From Meishania litoralis (GTDB lineage: Bacteria > Bacteroidota > Bacteroidia > Flavobacteriales > Flavobacteriaceae), in NCBI RefSeq assembly GCF_042611095.1, contig NZ_JBHFPV010000001.1, forward strand, positions 434,001-498,000: a stretch of DNA of 64,000 nt. The letters are read 5' to 3'. The notes beneath the pieces were generated by a model. The model worked only from the letters and a program-made list of their open reading frames with translations. It was not told the origin of the DNA and did no database searches. Position 1 is the stretch's first letter. Every line of letters begins with the position of its first letter. The position numbers and the translations under genes are program-made. Shown here piece after piece: positions 34,870 through 42,981 of this stretch.

Positions 34870-36147
34870 ATGAACGAACCTCTTGCAGAACGTGTCAGGC
34901 CAAAAACACTGGCCGATTATATTAGCCAAAACCATTTGGTGGGCAAGCAAGGTTCACTGACGCATCAAATCAAAAAAGGAATTATTCCCTCATTGATATT
35001 TTGGGGGCCTCCCGGCACCGGAAAAACCACCCTGGCCCATATCATCTCAAATGAAAGCGAGCGCCCCTTTTACGCGTTGAGCGCTATAAACAGTGGTGTC
35101 AAAGATGTACGCGATGTTATTGAGAAAGCCAAGCAGAGTGGGGGTCTTTTTACATCTAAAAACCCCATTCTGTTTATCGACGAGATCCATCGTTTTAGTA
35201 AATCACAGCAAGACTCGCTCTTGGGAGCCGTTGAAAAAGGTTGGGTCACCCTAATTGGTGCTACGACTGAGAATCCGAGTTTCGAGGTAATTCCGGCCCT
35301 ATTGTCCCGTTGTCAGGTTTATGTTTTGAATCCTTTTGGCAAAGAAGACCTTGAAGCCCTGCTCGATCGTGCGATGAAACAAGACACCTTGCTAAAGTCT
35401 AAAAAGATCAAACTCAAAGAGACCGAAGCTTTGCTCCGACTTTCTGGCGGGGATGGCAGAAAACTGCTCAACATTTTCGAGTTGATCATCAATGCCGAAG
35501 AAACCGATAATATAACGATAACCGATAAATCGGTTCTGGAAAAAATCCAAAAGAATACGGTACTCTATGATAAAACGGGAGAACAACACTATGATATCAT
35601 TTCCGCCTTTATCAAGGCTATTCGGGGCAGCGACCCCAACGGGGCCGTGTATTGGCTCGCCAGAATGATCGAAGGTGGTGAAGATGTCAAGTTTATTGCC
35701 CGACGGATGCTTATTTCGGCCTCAGAAGATATCGGATTGGCAAACCCTACGGCATTGGTCATAGCCAATACTACATTTCAAGCGGTCAGTACCATCGGAT
35801 ACCCTGAAGCGAGGATCATACTAAGCCAATGTGCCATTTACCTTGCAACCTCGCCAAAAAGTAATGCCAGTTATATGGCCATCGGCAAAGCGCAACAAAC
35901 GGTCAAACAGACCGGAGACCTATCGGTACCCTTGCACCTGCGCAACGCACCCTCGAAATTGATGAAGGATCTGGGCTATGGCAAGGACTACAAATATGCC
36001 CATGATTTCGACAACAACTTTGTTTTGGAAGAATTCCTTCCAGAGGAAATAACAGGTACCGTTTTTTACGAACCTGGAAATAATCAAAGGGAACAGGCCA
36101 TTAAGGATTTTCTAAAAAATCGCTGGAAGGAAAAGTATGGGGGTTGA
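34870..36147 (+). CDS. rarA: Replication-associated recombination protein A (AAA+ ATPase)
   Basis: RarA/MgsA acts at stalled replication forks and is related to clamp-loader ATPases. The 425-residue protein starts MNEPLAERVRPKTLADYISQ. It has Walker A GPPGTGKTT at 46-54, Walker B LFIDEIHRF near 101-109, sensor-1 GATTENPSFEV, and the C-terminal tetramerisation domain with GSDPNGAVYWLARMIEGGED and SSEDIGLANP-like residues. The ending PEEITGTVFYEPG is usual for the family. Confidence 0.96.
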   Translation: MNEPLAERVRPKTLADYISQNHLVGKQGSLTHQIKKGIIPSLIFWGPPGTGKTTLAHIISNESERPFYALSAINSGVKDVRDVIEKAKQSGGLFTSKNPILFIDEIHRFSKSQQDSLLGAVEKGWVTLIGATTENPSFEVIPALLSRCQVYVLNPFGKEDLEALLDRAMKQDTLLKSKKIKLKETEALLRLSGGDGRKLLNIFELIINAEETDNITITDKSVLEKIQKNTVLYDKTGEQHYDIISAFIKAIRGSDPNGAVYWLARMIEGGEDVKFIARRMLISASEDIGLANPTALVIANTTFQAVSTIGYPEARIILSQCAIYLATSPKSNASYMAIGKAQQTVKQTGDLSVPLHLRNAPSKLMKDLGYGKDYKYAHDFDNNFVLEEFLPEEITGTVFYEPGNNQREQAIKDFLKNRWKEKYGG

Positions 36148-36199
36148 TGGTTTGTGGCTATTGGAGTTTCGTTGATGGCCGGCCGAGATAGACCTTAAC

Positions 36200-36253
36200 T
36201 TTGAGTTTGATTTTGATTTTGAGTTTGAGTTTGGATTTGAGTTTGAATTTGAA
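36200..36253. repeat. Nine-copy hexanucleotide repeat after rarA
   Basis: Nine units of the 6-base pattern TTTGRN stand head to tail (TTTGAG, TTTGAT, TTTGAT, TTTGAG, TTTGAG, TTTGGA, TTTGAG, TTTGAA, TTTGAA). It ends 5 bases before the stop codon of the convergent gene at 36259-37191. It is outside both reading frames. It may arise by slippage; no function is evident. Confidence 0.75.
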
Positions 36254-36258
36254 TATTT

Positions 36259-37191
36259 CTAAAACTTGATATTCAATTCTTCAGAAACCAATTTTCCGTC
36301 GTTATCATAATGTTCGAAGTACCATTTTCCATCTTTGGAAAACACCATGCCCTGGCCCGCCGCGCCCTCGGCCAAGAAATAATTTGAATTGGATGTTTTC
36401 TTGAGCTTCAATAGAATTTTTGGGGTACTATCAACCAGTTGATATCCATTCGGAAGCTCTTGCGCATACAATACCCCGTCGATTTTTTCAGGCGTATTTT
36501 CATCGACCTGCTGGCTAGATTTCCTTACTTCGGAAGATATGGGCCCTTCTTCGGTATTGACCACCTCTTCGACTACCGCATCGACAGTATTGGCTTTTTC
36601 ATATTCGGATTCAATTGGTGCTCCATCCTTAAAGCTTTGCCGCTCTACGGTAGACTCTTGCGATACTTCTTTTTTCGGATGATTTTTAGCCTCTTTCTTT
36701 TTCTTCTCCAACTTTTTCACATCGCCTTTGAAATTCAAGTTTACTTGATCCGAATCATCATTTTTGGGTATGTAGCTATAACTAAACGAATCAAATGACC
36801 TGAAAGCCTCTTTTATAGCTTCCCTATAGGCCTCCTTGAAATCCTTCTCCTTGCTTTTACCTTCGACCGTTGTCATTACGGTTGCCCCGTTACAGTCTTT
36901 CAAAAGCAGTGCTACCTTAGTACTGAACATGGAGGAGTTATCCTCCAAAGCCGTAAGGAGGCCCAAACAGCGATTACCGTTCAAATCATTTGGCAGTGCG
37001 TCATCGTAAACGACGTTATATCCTTTCTGGGCAAAATAATGCTTGACCATGGTACTGGTCTGGTACTGGTTTTCCTTCTTAAAGCCATCGAACCTTTTGG
37101 GTACTATGATATACTTATAATCGTTAAGTGAAGTTTGACCAAATGCCAAAAAACCTAGCATTAGAAATAATATCGTTATACAATTTTTCAT
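36259..37191 (-). CDS. Secreted protein of unknown function (last gene of a six-gene string)
   Basis: From ATG at 37191 the protein is 310 residues with a signal peptide (MKNCITILFLMLGFLAFGQ). The frame runs 27 codons further upstream, but those lack signal features. The N-terminal domain (about 20-130; YKYIIVPKRFDGFKKENQYQ) is followed by a charged linker with KKLEKKKKEAKNHPKK. A C-terminal beta-rich part contains GAAGQGMVFSKDGKWYFEHY. I recognise no named family, though the architecture recurs in Flavobacteriaceae. It lies 91 bases after the DUF5723 gene, suggesting an outer-envelope role. Confidence 0.7.
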   Translation of the reverse strand: MKNCITILFLMLGFLAFGQTSLNDYKYIIVPKRFDGFKKENQYQTSTMVKHYFAQKGYNVVYDDALPNDLNGNRCLGLLTALEDNSSMFSTKVALLLKDCNGATVMTTVEGKSKEKDFKEAYREAIKEAFRSFDSFSYSYIPKNDDSDQVNLNFKGDVKKLEKKKKEAKNHPKKEVSQESTVERQSFKDGAPIESEYEKANTVDAVVEEVVNTEEGPISSEVRKSSQQVDENTPEKIDGVLYAQELPNGYQLVDSTPKILLKLKKTSNSNYFLAEGAAGQGMVFSKDGKWYFEHYDNDGKLVSEELNIKF

Positions 37192-37282
37192 TTTTATCCA
37201 CATATTATGGTTGCACCATTTGGTATTGACCAAAAAGTATGCCCATTTTGATTTGGTATTGTGATAGCCCAAAAAATGGGGG

Positions 37283-38716
37283 TCAATTTTTACCTCCCCA
37301 AGATATGATATTTATTCCCAATTGAAAAGAAGCGTACCTGCTGGCAGCAAGGTTACGGTAAGCCAGCAAATTATCGGCCAGCACATAAAGGTTCACAGGG
37401 CCGGCCTGTAAATTTAAACCCAATCCGATATTGGTTTTGGAGAACTTATCTACGGTATAGGTCGTTTTTAAGGCCATAAAATTTCCAAATCTTCTTTGGT
37501 AAAAGGCTGATAGGGCCATTTGCGGGCCTCTTGGCCTATTGATCGCATAAAGCTGACCACCTATTCCATTGACGTATTTTGCGCGGTTTCTATTTCTGCT
37601 TGCCGGCGTAATACCGCAATCGCAATCCGCTTGTGATTGTATCGGCTCTCCAAAGTTATATCTAAGGGAAGCATATAATTTGGTCGGCCGGAAGGTCAAA
37701 TAACTTCTTTCATCGATCTCAAAAGGAATCAATTCTTCCACCTCGTCAACGAGCTCTTGCCAGAAATCATTATTGGGATCCAATAGGTCTTGGGGAAGTA
37801 TCTCAATGCCCTCGACCGCAGCCTCGCCTTTTAGGGCGTATGTTCTGATATCGTTCGCGTGATAAATGAAACCAAGATCAAGCAAGCTGGCCGTAAATAC
37901 GGTCTGCTCGTTGAGGTCATAGGAAAAACCAAGGTCTAGACCCAAACCCAAATCACCCCCAAAAAAGCCTCTTTTTAAGAACGTTCCTACCAGATCACCT
38001 TCCTTTTCGGCATCCCAAACCGCATTCATGCCCGAAGTACGCATGCGCATATCGGCGACCAAAGTACTTGCCAATAAATTGTTCTGCCCCTCGGTCGTAA
38101 CAAAATATCCTTTGTTTCGGGTCGAATGAAAGTTGACAATGCCAGAGTAAATTTTGGCCCTAATACCTCCGGTCATCTTGCCGTTAATTCGCCGATTTAC
38201 GCCAAAATGAAAAACATTGACGATTTCACCACGGGTCTTTAGGTGCCCGAGGTCGTACTTTCTGTTCAACATGCCCGCATTTCCCTCAAAACCCAAAAAA
38301 GCATAGTCCTGAAACCAATACCCAATGGCATCGCCTTCGTTATAAATGCCGAAAGAGTAGAAATTATCAGGATTTTTACCGCGGAATCCTACATTCAACA
38401 ATTCCAATTGATAGGTACCGCTCAGTTCATCGCGTGCATCCATACCATGAATGATACGATCACGGAATTTATCATTGATATCAAGTCCATCGTCGGCAAA
38501 AATATCATTGACCGATATGCCGCTGGACCCTGCTTGAAAAGAAACTCCAGATAATGCGGGAAAGCCCCCGTACCATTTAAAATCGGTCCGGGCACCGGGA
38601 TTTACCATCAACGATTGCGGAATCTCGGTAAAATCATAGAGTACCTGCTTGTTCTGCGCATGTACAAAAAGCCCAGCCAACAAAAAGGCGCAATATATGA
38701 GTCTGGTGCTTTTCAT
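37283..38716 (-). CDS. DUF5723-type outer-membrane barrel protein
   Basis: The 477-residue protein has a signal peptide (MKSTRLIYCAFLLAGLFVHA) and the family hallmark QVLYDFTEIPQSLMVNPGA directly after it. The remainder alternates amphipathic strands, as in a beta-barrel, and ends RYASFQLGINIISWGGKN. Its ATG overlaps the stop of the upstream lipoprotein gene by 4 bases (ATGA), so the two are translationally coupled and may form one complex. The function is unknown; gliding or secretion apparatus parts in this phylum have related folds, but that link is speculative. Confidence 0.8.
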   Translation of the reverse strand: MKSTRLIYCAFLLAGLFVHAQNKQVLYDFTEIPQSLMVNPGARTDFKWYGGFPALSGVSFQAGSSGISVNDIFADDGLDINDKFRDRIIHGMDARDELSGTYQLELLNVGFRGKNPDNFYSFGIYNEGDAIGYWFQDYAFLGFEGNAGMLNRKYDLGHLKTRGEIVNVFHFGVNRRINGKMTGGIRAKIYSGIVNFHSTRNKGYFVTTEGQNNLLASTLVADMRMRTSGMNAVWDAEKEGDLVGTFLKRGFFGGDLGLGLDLGFSYDLNEQTVFTASLLDLGFIYHANDIRTYALKGEAAVEGIEILPQDLLDPNNDFWQELVDEVEELIPFEIDERSYLTFRPTKLYASLRYNFGEPIQSQADCDCGITPASRNRNRAKYVNGIGGQLYAINRPRGPQMALSAFYQRRFGNFMALKTTYTVDKFSKTNIGLGLNLQAGPVNLYVLADNLLAYRNLAASRYASFQLGINIISWGGKN

Positions 38717-39261
38717 TTTAACCTAAGCCTGAACTCAGCGGAAGATTTTAAGGTAATCTTGGCATCGGGTATTCCAGAAGTACTGGTATTATCTCCGTTA
38801 TTCTGTGCGGTTACCCTAAAATTGGAGGTATTCGTTATGATATCAATGGGCCGTCCGCCATTTCCGTATTGAATCTCACGACGATCAATGGCCGTTGGTG
38901 CGGGTTGTATCGTAAAAACTTCGGTATCCAACACGTTGCCGGCGTCATCGGTGAACTCGACCGTAATTTCCAATTCTTTGCTCGTGGTATTTTCTATTTC
39001 ATAGGTGATCGTTCCGTCAAGAACCCGGTCGGCAAAAATATCAGTGGCAAAAGCATCGAAATTAAAGTTCTGGGTAATAATGTTGACCCCGGTAATGGCA
39101 TTAATATAAACTTCAGGGGCTTCGATGTACAAAATACTAGCTTCGTAAGAAGGGGTAATGCCCAGATCATCATATTGGTCAAAATCTTGTTTATCGACAC
39201 AACTACAAAAAAATACGAGCAGTAAGCATGCAGTAGGCATATTTCTTAGAAGACTTCTCAT
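38713..39261 (-). CDS. Lipoprotein of unknown function
   Basis: The 182-residue product has a hydrophobic N-terminus with lipobox LLLVFFCSC (Cys at about residue 21). A beta-sandwich-like region follows, with TYEIENTTSKELEITVEFTD and a C-terminal DAKITLKSSAEFRLRLK. An alternative ATG seven codons downstream (39240) would still leave a signal. It overlaps the DUF5723 gene by four bases and lies 62 bases after the YjjG-type gene. Confidence 0.7.
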   Translation of the reverse strand: MRSLLRNMPTACLLLVFFCSCVDKQDFDQYDDLGITPSYEASILYIEAPEVYINAITGVNIITQNFNFDAFATDIFADRVLDGTITYEIENTTSKELEITVEFTDDAGNVLDTEVFTIQPAPTAIDRREIQYGNGGRPIDIITNTSNFRVTAQNNGDNTSTSGIPDAKITLKSSAEFRLRLK

Positions 39262-39323
39262 AGCAAAACCTTTCCATGGTCACCTCTATCTTAATGACCT
39301 TAGTGTTTCTGCAATATATAACT

Positions 39324-40013
39324 CTACAAAAAGGTTTTTATTTCACTCAAATCGGTTATGATCTGGCAATATTCGTGATAGGGTTCGTTATGGGCGTTAA
39401 AATGCAAGGCGTGAAACCCGACCGCTTGGGCACCCATTATATCGGCCTCGAGACTATCGCCTATCATGAGTGATTTTTGAGGAGTTGCCCCTGCCCTTTC
39501 CAAAGCCAATTCAAAGATGATAGGATTCGGTTTTTTAACACCGGCCATTTCAGAATTCACAACTTGGTCGAAATACCCACGAATATTCGAATTTTCCAGT
39601 TTTTTTTCCTGTATTTCCTGAAATCCGTTAGTGATTATATGAAGCTTGTAGTTCGGACTCAAATATTCCAGAATTTCAGTGGTATTCGGAAAAACATGAT
39701 CGAAAGTGCACAAATGTCTGATGTATTCGTTGGCCAATAAGTCTATCGTTTCATCGGCAATGAAATAATCTAGGCGGTCGAATACGGTTTTTAACCGTTG
39801 GTAGCGAAGTTCGGTCTTGCTGATCTTTTCTTCACGATACAGTTTCCAAAAAGAGAGGTTCAGAGGTACATATATCTCCAAAAAGGAGTTAAGGTCGACA
39901 TCAATGCCGTTTTCGGCCAAAATCTTTTCAAAGGTCAGATATGAATTTTTCTCAAAATCCCAAAGGGTATGGTCCAAATCAAAAAAAACATCGGTTACGA
40001 CTCCTTTAAACAT
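39324..40013 (-). CDS. yjjG: HAD-family nucleotidase of the YjjG type
   Basis: YjjG-type enzymes dephosphorylate non-canonical pyrimidine nucleotides. The 229-residue protein starts MFKGVVTDVFFDLDHTLWDF, giving the HAD nucleophile motif DLDHT; the Thr/Ser motif is TNGF near IITNGFQEIQ, and the acidic motif is GDSLEADIMGAQ. The upstream codons are not family-like, so ATG 40013 was chosen; it overlaps the preceding gene's stop by 8 bases. A related HAD phosphatase is the alternative. Confidence 0.88.
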   Translation of the reverse strand: MFKGVVTDVFFDLDHTLWDFEKNSYLTFEKILAENGIDVDLNSFLEIYVPLNLSFWKLYREEKISKTELRYQRLKTVFDRLDYFIADETIDLLANEYIRHLCTFDHVFPNTTEILEYLSPNYKLHIITNGFQEIQEKKLENSNIRGYFDQVVNSEMAGVKKPNPIIFELALERAGATPQKSLMIGDSLEADIMGAQAVGFHALHFNAHNEPYHEYCQIITDLSEIKTFL

Positions 40014-41301
40014 TATATCGACGTATAACTCGTGAATAAACATCCTTCCAGGCAATCTTATGGTCGCCTCCCAATAATTCGTTGGAAAAAACGGTCAAAA
40101 AATTGCCATTTACTTCTTTAACCCGTTGATACAGCAAATCGATTTTTTCGAACAAAGTCTCTTGGTTCTTAAAATTGATCAACGCATAATCGTGAATGGC
40201 GAACGGGTGCACCCGAATCGGTTGCTGTGCTTCAAGATTGATATCATAAAAGTAGAACGGGCAACTTGTACCCGCCCTGAAACCCAATTCATGGGTGTAA
40301 CCCATGGTATAGTCGTCTGAAAATTCGGCATCTACCAAATTACGATACGTTTCAGGGGCGTCGACCCGATTATACCGCATTCTACAACAGTTTATGGATC
40401 GATTGATTACGTTCGATAGCTCATTTTTTTCATTTTTCAATAGGGCAAGGTCAACGAACGAGCTGTACGATGCCGCCAACCCTACGACACCGTAATCCGC
40501 AATGTACTTGATAAGAAACCTGAACTTATTATGATTTGGCGAAACATTTTTGTCATAGGTAGAATATGTTGCAAATTGAAAAAAGAACAGGCTTTTGGTA
40601 GCGGTTTGTTTATGCTGATCGACCAACCACTCAAAATTGTCATAGGGATCCTTGCTTGAATTGAACCATACGGCTACCCGGCGTGCAACGCGTTTCAACT
40701 TGAAATTGCCAAGATCTAATAGAAACCCTCCCAAACTTCTTGTGAAACCTCGATACGCGTAACAGTGCGATGTAGTCACATCGATAATCGAAGTATAGGA
40801 ATAGGCTCTCTTTTTATGTACTATTTCCGGAAATCGTAATTTAAGAGCTTCCAATAACTTTGCCGCCCAAATATCCACGACCGGTAATTGAAGAAAATCA
40901 TTTTGATAGGCCAAACTGTCCTTTGGGGAAAATCGGCCATGAATGTCCTTGACATGGGGCAAATATTCTTCATACCGGCTCAAAAGATAAAAACTCGCGG
41001 AAAAAATATCAAAGGGAATATTACTTCGATCACCCGTTGCAAAGAAACAGGGCACCTCATCCCATTGGCCCATGGCAACTTGAAGATCATTGATTCCTTG
41101 TTCGAACAAAAGGTCGTTGCTGCGCACGAAGAACTCATTCTGAAGCGGTTGTTTCGTATAGGTTATTTTCGGACCCGAATGCTTGATAAAATCTTCCACT
41201 TTGGTCGAAAAAGTCAGTTCAATACCCAGCATACGCGAAAAAATGTGCTTCATGATATAGCTGAAGCGGGGCGTAATTTTATGGGTATAGACTAGTAACA
41301 T
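40006..41301 (-). CDS. Polysaccharide deacetylase-like protein (DUF7033 type) with altered metal site
   Basis: The 431-residue protein fits the Bacteroidota family with an N-terminal DUF7033-like half and a NodB-like C-terminal half. Landmarks are FDIFSASFYLLSRYEEYLP (about 97-115) and YTMGYTHELGFRAGTSCPFY (331-350). In relatives the metal site is built from DVD, HPSY and a later RQHYLR-type segment. Here these positions read DVT (174-176), AASY (276-279) and CRMRYNR (306-312), so the second Asp and both His are missing. It may be a non-catalytic binding protein or use another site. It is tightly coupled to radC (ATGA overlap) and to the YjjG gene. Confidence 0.78.
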   Translation of the reverse strand: MLLVYTHKITPRFSYIMKHIFSRMLGIELTFSTKVEDFIKHSGPKITYTKQPLQNEFFVRSNDLLFEQGINDLQVAMGQWDEVPCFFATGDRSNIPFDIFSASFYLLSRYEEYLPHVKDIHGRFSPKDSLAYQNDFLQLPVVDIWAAKLLEALKLRFPEIVHKKRAYSYTSIIDVTTSHCYAYRGFTRSLGGFLLDLGNFKLKRVARRVAVWFNSSKDPYDNFEWLVDQHKQTATKSLFFFQFATYSTYDKNVSPNHNKFRFLIKYIADYGVVGLAASYSSFVDLALLKNEKNELSNVINRSINCCRMRYNRVDAPETYRNLVDAEFSDDYTMGYTHELGFRAGTSCPFYFYDINLEAQQPIRVHPFAIHDYALINFKNQETLFEKIDLLYQRVKEVNGNFLTVFSNELLGGDHKIAWKDVYSRVIRRYNV

Positions 41302-41999
41302 CAGAGCATTGTATTATCGGCAAAACTAAAATAATCCTTTTGGGTAATGATCAGGTGGTCCAAAACTTTTATATCAAGTGCCGCAGCGGCCGACCTTAAC
41401 TTTTCCGTTACTCGTTTATCCTCGATACTTGGCTTCAATGTGCCCGATGGGTGGTTATGTGCCAAAATCAATCCTACCGCACCCAATTCCAAGGCTTGTC
41501 GCATCACTATGCGAACATCGACCAAAGTACCTGTAAGGCCTCCTTTGCTCAATTGGTTTGTCTGCAATATTTTATTGGCATTGTTCAGATACACGATCCA
41601 AAACTCTTCATGGGGCAACTCGCCAATTATCGGTCTCAAAAGTTCAAATGCATCGCGACTGCCCGAAATTTTGGCAATCTTTGATTCGCCCTCACCTCTT
41701 CTGCGTCTGCCAATCTCCAGGGCCGCGGCAATCGTTACCGCTTTGGCCTCGCCTATTCCCTTGAACTGCATCAATTGCCTAATGGAAAGTTTGCCCAACT
41801 CGTTCAAATTATTATCGACAGAGGCAAGAATTCGTTTTGAAAGTTCAACCGCACTTTCGTTACGACTTCCCGAACCTATCAGTATGGCAATCAGTTCGGC
41901 ATCGGACAGGACCGACTTTCCTTTCCTGACCAATTTTTCCCTCGGTTTGTCATCGTCCGACCAATGTTTGATAGAGAAAGAAGCCCTTTTTTCATGCAT
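41301..41999 (-). CDS. radC: RadC-family JAB/MPN protein
   Basis: The 232-residue protein has an N-terminal helix-hairpin-helix part (about 60-95; LMQFKGIGEAKAVTIAAALE) and a JAB/MPN+ metalloprotease-like domain. That domain has the zinc motif HNHPSG at 181-186, followed by an Asp at 194 (PSIEDKRVT). The name RadC is historical: a repair role is doubtful, and the true substrate is unknown. Its ATG at 41999 is divergent from the PaiB-like gene. Confidence 0.92.
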   Translation of the reverse strand: MHEKRASFSIKHWSDDDKPREKLVRKGKSVLSDAELIAILIGSGSRNESAVELSKRILASVDNNLNELGKLSIRQLMQFKGIGEAKAVTIAAALEIGRRRRGEGESKIAKISGSRDAFELLRPIIGELPHEEFWIVYLNNANKILQTNQLSKGGLTGTLVDVRIVMRQALELGAVGLILAHNHPSGTLKPSIEDKRVTEKLRSAAAALDIKVLDHLIITQKDYFSFADNTML

Positions 42000-42075
42000 T
42001 CGCTAAAGATAGCAAAGAACTCTTTTATGAATCCGTTTTGTCGTAAATTTCGGAACCGAAATTAATTTCAGCACA

Positions 42076-42714
42076 ATGAAATACCCACCGAACCATCACC
42101 AGGAGACAAGTTTTGAAAATGTACTTGAGGTGGTCAAAAACTATCCTTTTGCCACTTTGATCACGGTACAGGAAGATGCGCCTCATATTACCCATATTCC
42201 CATGGTTTATGAAACGGATGGCAGCAAATTCGGAAAACTGGTCGCCCATATCGACAAATTCAATCCTCAGGTCGCGACGTTGACCGATGGGGCACTTACA
42301 ACTTCTATTTTTCAAGGCCCCGATTGTTATATTTCCCCGGCCACCTATAGTACCAAACAGTTGCCCACATGGAATTATATTTTTGCCCATTTAAAAGGAA
42401 AAGTAAGGTTGTTGAGCGATAAAGATGCCGTGAAACGAACGATGGTGCGAATGACCTCATTTTTGGAAGGAAGCAATCCGAGATTCGCGCTTTCGCTTGA
42501 AGACGCCAGAATGGACGCCCTTGTCGATTACATCATCGGATTTGAAATCGAGATTACCCAATGGGAAGGAAAATTCAAGTTCTCACAAGACAAACACCCT
42601 CGAGATCGGCAACTGGCAAAGGCCGAGCTCATCAAAAGCCAAAAAAAGGACGTTTCGGAATTCGTGGAGCGTATTTTTAAAAATCATAAAAATGCTCAAG
42701 ACCCAGGTTCGTAA
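42076..42714 (+). CDS. PaiB-like FMN-binding split-barrel protein
   Basis: The 212-residue protein begins MKYPPNHHQETSFENVLEVV and has the diagnostic TWNYIFAHLKGKVRLLSDK plus YIIGFEIEITQWEGKFKFSQ and RDRQLAKAELIKS. PaiB is annotated as a negative transcriptional regulator in Bacillus, but the fold is that of FMN-binding pyridoxamine-oxidase-like proteins and the biochemical role is unsettled. It is divergent from radC and its end overlaps the tail of the small convergent gene at 42696-42896. Confidence 0.9.
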   Translation: MKYPPNHHQETSFENVLEVVKNYPFATLITVQEDAPHITHIPMVYETDGSKFGKLVAHIDKFNPQVATLTDGALTTSIFQGPDCYISPATYSTKQLPTWNYIFAHLKGKVRLLSDKDAVKRTMVRMTSFLEGSNPRFALSLEDARMDALVDYIIGFEIEITQWEGKFKFSQDKHPRDRQLAKAELIKSQKKDVSEFVERIFKNHKNAQDPGS

Positions 42715-42896
42715 TCCGCGGTATCATTCAAATCCTCGTCAGGAAGTACTTCAGGATGCTCGATATGCTCACGGGTATCATTGACCGATCTCGATTCTTC
42801 GAGAATCACATTCGACATGCCCAACATAAAGGCTATCAAAACAAGTGACACCCTCCGTTGCCACCAAAACCATATTTTCTTGAACAAAACGTTCAT
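42696..42896 (-). CDS. Small single-span membrane protein, unknown function
   Basis: The 66-residue product starts with a basic/aromatic cap (MNVLFKKIWFWWQRR), then one transmembrane helix (VSLVLIAFMLGMSNVIL), then a charged tail with DTREHIEHPEVLPDEDLND. Short proteins with this layout (aromatic start, IAFMLGMSNVI-like helix, acidic tail) recur in flavobacteria as far as I recall. It overlaps the paiB-like gene by 19 bases tail to tail and lies downstream of mpl. Confidence 0.55.
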   Translation of the reverse strand: MNVLFKKIWFWWQRRVSLVLIAFMLGMSNVILEESRSVNDTREHIEHPEVLPDEDLNDTADYEPGS

Positions 42897-42981
42897 ATGC
42901 GTGCCTGAATTTTATGAGTAGGCCACAATTTACGTACCCCACTTTGAACGTCTGACATATTTGCAGATATCCTCCTCTGAA

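Noticed and set aside
41347..42006. A 219-codon frame opposite radC
   Set aside because: It is fully antisense to a well-conserved gene and shows no motif.
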